A stretch of 5,890 bases of DNA. Source: Deltaproteobacteria bacterium. Lineage in GTDB: Bacteria > Desulfobacterota > Desulfobacteria > Desulfobacterales > JAUVGT01. Below are positions 1 to 5,790 of the stretch, piece after piece (the first letter of the stretch is position 1; the number at the start of each line of letters is the position of its first letter). The notes below the pieces were generated by a model that saw nothing but the letters and a program-made list of their open reading frames with translations, was not told the DNA's origin and ran no database searches. Both the position numbers and the translations under genes were made by a program. The stretch covers positions 1 through 5,890 of the forward strand of contig JAUVGT010000314.1 of the NCBI GenBank assembly GCA_030593645.1, given 5' to 3'.

Positions 1-7
1 CGAGGCG

Positions 8-78
8 CCCAGTCGGCAAGGCGCAAAAGCGCAGAAATATCAAGCATATTTCGAGCTTTTGCAACACAGCCGAATGGG
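8..78. repeat. Long imperfect hairpin repeat downstream of the sensor gene
   Basis: Three nested inverted arms share one centre. CCCAGTCGGC at 8-17 pairs with GCCGAATGGG at 69-78 (9 of 10). GCAAAAGC at 23-30 pairs perfectly with GCTTTTGC at 55-62. GAAATAT at 34-40 pairs perfectly with ATATTTC at 46-52, around a five-base loop CAAGC. The outer part is richer in G+C than the neighbouring genes. It lies about 70 bases past the stop codon of the sensor gene. No T-run follows on either side, so it is not a typical intrinsic terminator, though it could stall or protect the 3' end of the message. It resembles palindromic intergenic repeats of deltaproteobacteria (recalled, not searched). The rest of the first 146 bases shows no gene. 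Confidence 0.75.
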
Positions 79-146
79 ATGATTCGCCCCTTAAAATGTG
101 AAGTTATTTTTGCGCGAGCCCTGCCCTAAGCATCATTTGTCACAGG

Positions 147-1244
147 TTAACGCCGGCGGCGCAGCCGTTCAATTGAGAGCCTGATACTGTCCTGCATTCT
201 CGATATGGCTTCACCAAGATCTCCAATCTCATCATCGGTCTCTTTGATTATTTCCGCCTCCATTTCTCCAACAGATATACGCTCGGCTACATCTGTGAGA
301 TGTCTGATTTGTCCTGACAGCTTGTTGCTGTACCAGAATACGGTAAAACCGCCGATAATGACCGAAAGAGCCAGTATAACTGCAATAAGGATAATTAAAT
401 CCCGTGCCTGTTTATCAGTCCGTTTCTTTAGATCCTCCATCGGCTTTGTAAATTCATCAAGATATGTGGTTGCGGCGACATTATAGGGTGTATTTTTCAC
501 CGGGGAGCATACCATAAATTTTTTCCGGAACTTACCGTCAGCATCCTGCCAGGTATAATACCCTTTTGATTCTTTGCCATTTTTCGCGGCAGTATATATT
601 TTCCAGAAACCCGGAAAGTTTTCTCCAAGCTTTTTTTTCAAAGTAGACATATCAATCCCTTGAATCTTTGAATTGGTATGGGCCCAGGTTCTCCAGATAC
701 CGTCTTTATCGGGTGTGGCATAAAATGCCGTATAATCATCCTTTCCTGATTTTTGAATCGCAATTCTCCTGAACTCTTTATCATTCATCAGATCTTCTCT
801 TGTCAGGTAAGGATTTTTCTCAATATAGTATCTCACTTGCTCGGCAACAGTCTGTGCCCGCTTGGTTATTTCTTTTTCAGCCAGTTTTTTTACCTCGCTG
901 AGACTCTCCCGCTGAAAATCTGAGGTTAAACTGAGTAAGTGGTATATATTGAAAAAGCCGATAAACAATAACAGGGCGATGGGCAGGCAAAAGAAAAGAA
1001 TGACCATTTTCCCTCTCAGTTTTAACCCCCCAATTTTAAAGTTAAACGTTCTTCTTTCCCGCTCTTCAATATACTCCCCATCCGGTTCAATGAATGGAGG
1101 CGGCTCATCCGGGGGTTCTGGTGATAGCGGCGATACAGTAATAAAATGAGAACATACTTTGCATTTGAACTTTGCTGCTTTTCCTTTTATTTTTGAAGAA
1201 TCCAATCTATACTTTTTCCCGCATTCTTCACAAATCACAATCAT
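147..1244 (-). CDS. Zinc-ribbon / Cache-like / HAMP transmembrane sensor protein
   Basis: This 365-residue protein starts at ATG 1244, preceded by AGGAG seven bases upstream. Residues 1-37 form an MJ0042-type zinc ribbon with C5-x2-C8 and C28-x2-C31. Residues 38-62 are a proline- and acid-rich linker. A membrane helix spans about 79-102, an extracytoplasmic domain about 103-281, and a second helix about 282-303. The extracytoplasmic domain looks like a Cache domain: a long N-terminal helix, a GYYTWQDADGK stretch (229-238), then strands ending near YLDEF. Residues 304-358 are a HAMP domain with the DEIGDLGEAISRM signature (338-350). The protein stops straight after it at RLRRRR. There is no methyl-accepting, kinase or GGDEF domain, so output must pass through the HAMP or the cytoplasmic zinc ribbon to a partner. 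It is the last gene of the MglA/MglB cluster, 43 bases after its neighbour. The topology predicts both termini in the cytoplasm. The ligand is unknown. Confidence 0.88.
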   Translation of the reverse strand: MIVICEECGKKYRLDSSKIKGKAAKFKCKVCSHFITVSPLSPEPPDEPPPFIEPDGEYIEERERRTFNFKIGGLKLRGKMVILFFCLPIALLLFIGFFNIYHLLSLTSDFQRESLSEVKKLAEKEITKRAQTVAEQVRYYIEKNPYLTREDLMNDKEFRRIAIQKSGKDDYTAFYATPDKDGIWRTWAHTNSKIQGIDMSTLKKKLGENFPGFWKIYTAAKNGKESKGYYTWQDADGKFRKKFMVCSPVKNTPYNVAATTYLDEFTKPMEDLKKRTDKQARDLIILIAVILALSVIIGGFTVFWYSNKLSGQIRHLTDVAERISVGEMEAEIIKETDDEIGDLGEAISRMQDSIRLSIERLRRRR

Positions 1245-1287
1245 GATTCAGCTCCTATAAAAACAGTTCACTTCTTCGTGTATTCGA

Positions 1288-1758
1288 TTAGTACCCTTTT
1301 TCCCTGATTTTATTTACCATATTTAATTTGAATTGAGTTATTTTTTCTTCACGACGAATTTCACGGGCCAGTATATCTACCAATTCAGCCGCATGTGCGC
1401 TTGGAAATTTTGAAATTTCATATCCCATTTCCGCTGCCTCATCCTCGATTAAAACGTCAGCTATGGGTCCTAATGCCAAGGTTAGCTGGGAATTAAGATA
1501 ATCAATAAACACCTTATCTAAAAACGATCCTGCTGCGCGGTCAAGCTCGATAAGATTCAGTCCCATAAGTTTTGAAATAATCGGCTTAAGCTTATTTGCT
1601 TCCGCGCCCAGTTTCTGGGCGACTTTCCCAACATTTTTCTTGCCGTCGAATTCAAGGAAAACTTTTAGTAAACGGCTGTCAATTGAAAAATCATCCTGCT
1701 GTTCACTATCGGTGTGCTTGAATATCATTGCAGAGATGTCGCCTGAAAGACCATCCAT
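1288..1758 (-). CDS. Unnamed winged-helix-like protein of the MglA cluster
   Basis: I do not recognise a named family for this 156-residue soluble protein. The start at ATG 1758 is supported by GGAGG seven bases upstream; the out-of-frame ATG at 1763 is too close to that site. Residues 25-73 read as a winged-helix fold (SRLLKVFLEFDGKKNVGKVA, then a helix and LIEL), as in the small regulatory domains that measure out 'how many repeats or partners' in bacterial GTPase and kinase systems. Residues 82-153 are a helical domain with LGPIADVLIEDEAAEMG (96-112) and a conserved-looking ELVDILAREI stretch (125-134). It resembles an uncharacterised domain (possibly DUF8082) that I recall beside roadblock proteins; that label is uncertain. 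There is no signal peptide or membrane segment. DNA binding is possible, but the helices lack an obviously basic recognition face, so a protein-protein role fits the setting at least as well. Confidence 0.85.
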   Translation of the reverse strand: MDGLSGDISAMIFKHTDSEQQDDFSIDSRLLKVFLEFDGKKNVGKVAQKLGAEANKLKPIISKLMGLNLIELDRAAGSFLDKVFIDYLNSQLTLALGPIADVLIEDEAAEMGYEISKFPSAHAAELVDILAREIRREEKITQFKLNMVNKIREKGY

Positions 1759-1847
1759 TCCATTACCTCCAATTGCTTAATAGTCCAACCGTCTATGCAA
1801 AATAATGAGGGTGGAAAAATATGTGTGATATATTTCTTTGAGTTTTA

Positions 1848-1888
1848 TACGAAACCGTCTATTTCGGACTTTTTACGAAACCATCAAA
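1848..1888 (-). repeat. 41-base interspersed repeat, solo arm copy
   Basis: Read on the minus strand, this segment matches 5791-5831 on the plus strand at 39 of 41 bases; the mismatches are T/C at the tenth base and A/T at the twenty-seventh. Within the unit, GATGGTTTCGTA and GACGGTTTCGTA recur 26 bases apart. This copy lacks the central palindrome seen after the other copy, so it looks like a single arm or a decayed element. It sits in the 158-base gap between the third and fourth genes of the cluster. A further ten-base echo, AACCGTCTAT, occurs at both 1853-1862 and 1787-1796. I see no clear promoter in this gap. Confidence 0.85.
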
Positions 1889-1916
1889 ATTGTTCAAGTC
1901 AGAATTTATAAAAAAT

Positions 1917-2543
1917 CTACTTTCGTTCTCTCAACAATTTCAATTCAGCCCTTAATGTCTTGAACTCAGATCTAATAATTTTTTTAATTTCTTCTACTGC
2001 TGCGGCAAGCTGATTCGGTTCAATATTACCCGGATTTGAGTCTTTCACCTTTCTTTTTTCTTCTGCGGGCTTCGGCTGTTTTTTCACTTTATTGTCGGTT
2101 TTTACCGGAACCAGCTTTGTCTTTAATCTTTTGTATTTGTTAAGTTCAGCAGCAAGTATCTTTTTTTTAGCGGGGACAGTCATACTATCATCCTGAACAA
2201 CTTTGTTCATCTGGGTAAAAAGGGAATTTAAAATTTTAAAGGAGTCGGGGTGAGCATTAGCCCTGTTTGTATTGACATATTCTCCAATGGTTCCTAATAA
2301 TTGTAGAAACATCAGAATTATTTTATCGTTTCGAAATGTGGTTTTTAATTCAGATATTTGATCAATTAATTTTGTCATTACTTCATCAGTGATTTCCCAA
2401 TCAATAGACAAAACAATTGATTTCAATTCTCTCAAAGGATTATCATCAAGCTCTTCTTCTTCACCCATATCGGAAAATCCATCATCATCACCAAACAGAT
2501 CTTCCAATCTTTCATCAATTTCGCCTGTAAAATTATCAGCCAT
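1917..2543 (-). CDS. Unnamed acidic, helical and coiled-coil protein of the MglA cluster
   Basis: This 208-residue protein has no named family that I recognise, though the central part resembles hypothetical deltaproteobacterial proteins I recall with an SIDWEITDEVM core. The start at ATG 2543 has a purine-rich GGGG four bases upstream and lies 26 bases after the MglA stop codon, which supports co-transcription. Residues 8-34 are strongly acidic and open with EIDERLEDLF. Residues 36-141 are a predicted all-helical domain, with LSIDWEITDEV at 45-55, FLQLLGTIGEY at 79-89 and NAHPDSFKILNSL at 96-108. Residues 125-168 are lysine-rich and probably flexible. Residues 176-206 form a short charged coiled coil ending in LRAELKLLRERK. 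There is no signal peptide or membrane span. The acidic-tail/helical/coiled-coil layout suits a scaffold or adaptor. A partner role with MglA is inferred from position and from the N-terminal motif only. Confidence 0.87.
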   Translation of the reverse strand: MADNFTGEIDERLEDLFGDDDGFSDMGEEEELDDNPLRELKSIVLSIDWEITDEVMTKLIDQISELKTTFRNDKIILMFLQLLGTIGEYVNTNRANAHPDSFKILNSLFTQMNKVVQDDSMTVPAKKKILAAELNKYKRLKTKLVPVKTDNKVKKQPKPAEEKRKVKDSNPGNIEPNQLAAAVEEIKKIIRSEFKTLRAELKLLRERK

Positions 2544-2569
2544 TTTTCCCCTTTTCAGTCCATTGTCTC

Positions 2570-3175
2570 TTATCTCAATTCCTTGACAATAGATGCCATT
2601 GTCAGTGAGATAATTTTTTTCATAGTCTGAACCACATTAGTCCCTTCGATCGCACTGGCTTTAAAAGAGGGGGTTTTTAATTTGCTGTTAAGATCTTTTT
2701 CTAAAGTTTCGAAAGTTAATAATGGAATTCCCTGTTCATCAAGATCACTTTTGTTATACTGTAAAACAATGGGGATCTTGAAAATACTTTTTTTGTAATT
2801 GGCAAGATTCTCTTGCAGGTTTTTTAAGGAAATGATGTTTTTTTCCCGTCTAACCGACATGGAATCTGCCACAAAAACAATCCCGTCTACACCCCGCAAA
2901 ACCAATCTCCGTGTTGCATTGTATTTCACCTGGCCGGGTACGGTATAAAGTTGAATCTTGACATCATAACCATTCACTTTGCCGATATCAAAAGGAAGAA
3001 AATCAAAAAAAAGTGTCCGATCTCCATGCGTCTTGATTGTAACCATTTCGGTTTTGATCCGCTCATTGAATTTCTGATATACATATTCAAGGTTAGTTGT
3101 TTTACCGCCCCTTCCCGGACCATAGTATACTATTTTAACCTGAACTTCTTTTCTCTTTGGATTTACAAAAGCCAT
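2570..3175 (-). CDS. mglA: MglA-type Ras-like small GTPase
   Basis: This 201-residue protein is a bacterial Ras-like GTPase of the MglA family, a nucleotide-dependent switch best known for setting cell polarity and motility in Myxococcus. The P-loop is GPGRGGKTT (19-27). GDRTLFFDFLP (51-61) holds Arg53 and Thr54, matching the residues that complete the MglA active site. YTVPGQ (77-82) carries Gln82 and has the MglA-type Thr in place of the Ras Asp in DxxG. GVDGIVFVADS follows at 95-105, the guanine-specificity motif NKSD is at 141-144, and a KASA-type G5 loop is at 172-175. All catalytic positions are present, so it should hydrolyse GTP once stimulated by its roadblock partner encoded just upstream. 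The length is near that of M. xanthus MglA (about 195), and there is no lipidation signal. The start at ATG 3175 has a weak GGTAGGG ribosome site. What it controls here cannot be read from the window; no motility genes are in view. Confidence 0.95.
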   Translation of the reverse strand: MAFVNPKRKEVQVKIVYYGPGRGGKTTNLEYVYQKFNERIKTEMVTIKTHGDRTLFFDFLPFDIGKVNGYDVKIQLYTVPGQVKYNATRRLVLRGVDGIVFVADSMSVRREKNIISLKNLQENLANYKKSIFKIPIVLQYNKSDLDEQGIPLLTFETLEKDLNSKLKTPSFKASAIEGTNVVQTMKKIISLTMASIVKELR

Positions 3176-3236
3176 GTCCCTACCTGAAAAAATCTTAAAA
3201 ATTCAATTATCCTGTTTTATTACCTGACAAAATGAA

Positions 3237-3641
3237 CTACGGCGCATGGATGGATTCCAGTGTCTTCTTAATTTTATCTACCGTTTCAGTCACTTTCAAT
3301 CGAAGGAAACCGAGTGATATTTCATTGCTGAATATTGTTATTAATAAAAACTCCGTCAATATTTTATTAAAATGGATGTTCTCTTTTTTACCTTTATGGA
3401 AAAGAAGGGAAAATTCACCCTCTCCAATAATCTTCGCCATCGCGCTGACAGCACCAAAATTTCCCGCTGCAAGTGCGGCCAGGGAATATACATCGTGTTT
3501 AATCTTTCCATTATCCCTGTTGGCAATGATATTGCCAGCCATATCGATTAGAAAAACACAACGAACCCCGATGTCGATAAGATCCTTTTGCAGAAGATCT
3601 TCAATATTATCAAGCTGTTTTTGACCAAGGGTATATGTCAA
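3237..3641 (-). CDS. mglB: MglB-like roadblock/LC7 protein
   Basis: This is a roadblock/LC7 protein of 134 residues from the chosen TTG start at 3641. That TTG lies seven bases after a perfect AGGAGG, while the longer frame from TTG 3728 has no ribosome site and adds 29 residues not typical of the family. The fold runs helix (LGQKQLDNIEDLLQKDL), strand (VRCVFLIDMAGNII), then the helix SLAALAAGNFGAVSAMAKII at 53-72, and strands through ISLGFLRLKV (108-117). These match M. xanthus MglB stretches (SLASLTAGN, TSLGLVRLRI) as I recall them. MglB dimers act as the GAP for MglA, whose gene starts 61 bases downstream in the same orientation. Unlike M. xanthus MglB (159 residues), it ends just after the last helix (ESIHAP), so the C-terminal tail that touches MglA is missing. 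Gene symbol by homology; other single-domain roadblock proteins are possible. Confidence 0.9.
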   Translation of the reverse strand: MTYTLGQKQLDNIEDLLQKDLIDIGVRCVFLIDMAGNIIANRDNGKIKHDVYSLAALAAGNFGAVSAMAKIIGEGEFSLLFHKGKKENIHFNKILTEFLLITIFSNEISLGFLRLKVTETVDKIKKTLESIHAP

Positions 3642-3648
3642 TTGGCTT

Positions 3649-3654
3649 CCTCCT
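3649..3654 (-). promoter_or_regulatory. Strong ribosome binding site deciding the roadblock start
   Basis: On the minus strand this reads AGGAGG, the full core complement of the 16S 3' end, followed seven bases later by the TTG codon at 3641-3639. It is the strongest ribosome site in the window, which would offset the weak TTG initiator. It also shows that the open frame extending to 3728 is upstream leader and not protein. Confidence 0.85.
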
Positions 3655-3751
3655 AAGTTAATTATTTCTTTTAATTCGTTTATCGATCCGCCCGTATTCA
3701 GTATTTCTGTCTGAAGTATAACCGGCAATTCATGACAGGATTGAAATCGAT

Positions 3752-3763
3752 AACACCTGTGTT
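3752..3763. promoter_or_regulatory. Twelve-base dyad in the cluster leader, possible operator
   Basis: AACAC CT GTGTT is a perfect five-base dyad around two bases, about 110 bases upstream of the roadblock TTG start and about 40 bases downstream of the candidate -10 site. The loop is too small for an RNA hairpin, so if it has a role, a dimeric DNA-binding protein is more likely. A dyad this short can occur by chance in A+T-rich sequence. Confidence 0.25.
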
Positions 3764-3803
3764 TATTTATAAAAGCATTATTCTAAAGTTTCTTGAATAA
3801 CAG

Positions 3804-3814
3804 ATTATATACCA
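3804..3814 (-). promoter_or_regulatory. Candidate extended -10 promoter for the roadblock-mglA cluster
   Basis: Reading the minus strand, TGGTATATAAT gives an extended -10 type element containing TATAAT (3804-3809). The -35 region at standard spacing (about TAATTT) is poor. It lies in the 270-base A+T-rich gap between the fusion gene and the roadblock gene. That gap is the only long spacer before the cluster and has no convincing terminator or other gene. Start of transcription here would give a leader of about 155 bases. The region is so rich in A+T that such matches are expected by chance. Confidence 0.3.
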
Positions 3815-3911
3815 CTTTTTCAAGTAAAATTAAATAAATAAAACATGTTTTTCCTTATAATTCTGTCTTGAATTAGAAATCTCGGATATTTATTAAAAAA
3901 CATAAATCAAT

Positions 3912-5774
3912 TTACCGGGGATCAAAGTCCATCAGTATCTGAATATCACTACCACTCCTCATTGTTGTTTCAGCATTTGGATATCTCTTCCTGAAGACAT
4001 GGATCATTGCGGCATTTTCCCTGAGTACTGTGGCAGAAAACCCGGTATAGGCGTTTTCTTTCGCAATTTTTTCCAGTATTTCAAGCAGATATGTTGCAAG
4101 CCCCATATTTTGAAAATCTTCTCGAATAACAAACGCAACCTCAGCCCGATTTTCTTCATCATCAGCATAGGAACCGATTGCCATGATTTCCTTGTGCCCT
4201 CCTTTTTGTACGAGCCCTATGATTGACATATTTTTCCGATAATCGACCACCGCCCATTGTTTCTGGACGACCTCATGGGAAAACAATTTCATTTTATAAA
4301 AAAACCTGAAAAATATTGTACTCTCCTGTAATGAGTAGAAAAAATTCCTGTATGCAAATTCATCCGAAGGCAGCAGTGGGCGGAATTCAATGATTTTCCC
4401 ATTTTTCAATTTTAATGAACTTTTATAATCTTCCAGAAAAATGAGATCATCCCTGGAAGGCGGCAGCTGATCGGAAAATATATAGTGTTTCTTCTTGGCA
4501 ACTTCAACCAGGTCTTCACGAAATTTTGGATGGGCTATCTGGGCAAGTTCCATTACCCGCTGGTAAATTCCTTTTCCCTGGAGTTCCGCTATCCCATATT
4601 CAGTAATAACAAAATTAACATCTCCCCGTGTGGTTGCCACACCTGCTCCCTCGCTCAAATGTGACACGATTCTAGATATTGATTTATTTTGAGCGGTTGA
4701 CGGTAAAGCTATGATTGAAAAACCTCCTTTGGACATCGCACTTCCGCGGATAAAATCGACCTGATCACCAATCCCGCTGTAAAACATATATCCCATGGAA
4801 TCCGTGCAGACCTGCCCGGTTAAATCGACTTCAAGCGCTGAACTGATTGAAATCAGATTATCATTTCTTGCGATGATTGTCGGGTCATTCACAAATTCAG
4901 ATGATCTGAAATAGAACATTGGATTATCATTAACGTAATTGTATATTTTTTCCGATCCCATGCATAATGAGGCCACAGTTCTTCCGGGAAGAAGTGATTT
5001 CTTTTTATTTGTAATTACATTTTTTTCAAACAACGGGAGAAAGGCATCCGTGATCAACTGGGTATGAATTCCCAGATCTTTTTTACCATCAAGGTACTGC
5101 AGTATGGCATAAGGCAGGTGCCCAAAACCAATTTGCAGCGTGGAACCATCTTCGATCAGCAACGATATATAGTGACCGATTCGCCGTGAAATTTCCAGGT
5201 CTTTCACTCCTGGGAGCGCTTCCACAAGCGGTTCATCATGCAGTACAAAAAAATCGATTTCATCAACATGAACAAAACTGTCTCCCCATGTTCGTGGCAT
5301 TTGAGAATTTACCTGTGCCATAACGATTTCTGCGTTCTCCATCCCAGATTTTGTAATATCTACAGAAACACCGAGACTGCAGTATCCGAATTTGTCCGGG
5401 GGGCTGATTTGTATCAGTGCGACATCCAGTCCGATTCGCTGACTTGAAAAAAGCTTGGGTATCTGGGAAAGATATGTGGGGATATAATCGATCTTTCCAT
5501 CAAAAGCAGCCTTCCTCATTGTGGCGCTGATAAAAAAAAGTTTCATTGAGAAACGTTTTAAAAAAGATCTGTCATCAACATATTTTCCGAGTGTTGATGA
5601 CAGCATCTGATATACCATAATATCCTGTAGATTCTGATCCTTCACCATCGTATGAACCAAATGTTGAGGTTCGCCGCATCCGGTGCCGATAAACACACGA
5701 CTTCCGCTTTTAATTTTGGTGATTGCATCATTGGCACTGACCACCTTTTCAGGACAGTACTTGTTAATATCCAT
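3912..5774 (-). CDS. Acetyl-CoA hydrolase/CoA-transferase-like protein fused to GNAT acyltransferase
   Basis: This 620-residue protein starts at ATG 5774, with AAGGA six bases upstream. Residues 1-430 follow the acetyl-CoA hydrolase/4-hydroxybutyrate CoA-transferase fold: ISPPDKFGYCSLGVSVD (123-139), WGDSFVHVDEID (163-174), the glycine loop LQIGFGHLP (213-221), GIHTQLITD (235-243), the second loop SGIGDQVDFIRGS (333-345) and VTEYGIAEL-type VITEYGIAEL (389-398). The position matching the nucleophilic Glu238 of Clostridium aminobutyricum 4-hydroxybutyrate CoA-transferase (GIHSEM, from memory) is Gln239, so a classical glutamyl-CoA reaction is doubtful. After a linker (430-458), a GNAT domain occupies about 459-605, with FRPLLPSDEF (464-473) and the acetyl-CoA loop QNMGLA (555-560). 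The protein is cytosolic. A likely role is acyl-CoA binding coupled to protein or small-molecule acetylation; the substrate is unknown. NCBI-style naming would call it a bifunctional acetyl-CoA hydrolase/transferase and GNAT protein. It is probably its own transcription unit. Confidence 0.93.
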   Translation of the reverse strand: MDINKYCPEKVVSANDAITKIKSGSRVFIGTGCGEPQHLVHTMVKDQNLQDIMVYQMLSSTLGKYVDDRSFLKRFSMKLFFISATMRKAAFDGKIDYIPTYLSQIPKLFSSQRIGLDVALIQISPPDKFGYCSLGVSVDITKSGMENAEIVMAQVNSQMPRTWGDSFVHVDEIDFFVLHDEPLVEALPGVKDLEISRRIGHYISLLIEDGSTLQIGFGHLPYAILQYLDGKKDLGIHTQLITDAFLPLFEKNVITNKKKSLLPGRTVASLCMGSEKIYNYVNDNPMFYFRSSEFVNDPTIIARNDNLISISSALEVDLTGQVCTDSMGYMFYSGIGDQVDFIRGSAMSKGGFSIIALPSTAQNKSISRIVSHLSEGAGVATTRGDVNFVITEYGIAELQGKGIYQRVMELAQIAHPKFREDLVEVAKKKHYIFSDQLPPSRDDLIFLEDYKSSLKLKNGKIIEFRPLLPSDEFAYRNFFYSLQESTIFFRFFYKMKLFSHEVVQKQWAVVDYRKNMSIIGLVQKGGHKEIMAIGSYADDEENRAEVAFVIREDFQNMGLATYLLEILEKIAKENAYTGFSATVLRENAAMIHVFRKRYPNAETTMRSGSDIQILMDFDPR

Positions 5775-5790
5775 ATTTTTTCCTTAACCC

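Noticed and set aside
205..486. 93-codon plus-strand open frame with Ser/Ile-rich product
   Set aside because: Antisense to the HAMP and second membrane helix of the sensor; composition is that of a shadow frame.
1261..1287. Possible terminator in the gap between the 156-residue gene and the sensor gene
   Set aside because: Only a short CAC/GTG pairing around CACGAAGAAGTG precedes a T-run; no stable stem.
1848..1888. CRISPR-like direct repeats (GATGGTTTCGTA / GACGGTTTCGTA)
   Set aside because: Only two short degenerate units, no array of spacers, and the same pair recurs as one block at 5791-5831, so it is a dispersed repeat.
3232..3624. 130-codon open frame on the plus strand
   Set aside because: It lies wholly antisense to the roadblock gene, which has clear family motifs and a strong ribosome site; the antisense product shows no domain.
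3642..3728. N-terminal extension of the roadblock protein from TTG 3728
   Set aside because: No ribosome site before it, and the perfect AGGAGG inside it points to the TTG at 3641.
3858..3875. TAATTC/GAATTA hairpin after the fusion gene as a terminator
   Set aside because: Six weak A-T-rich pairs with a six-base loop and no T-run directly after it on the minus strand; too weak to call.
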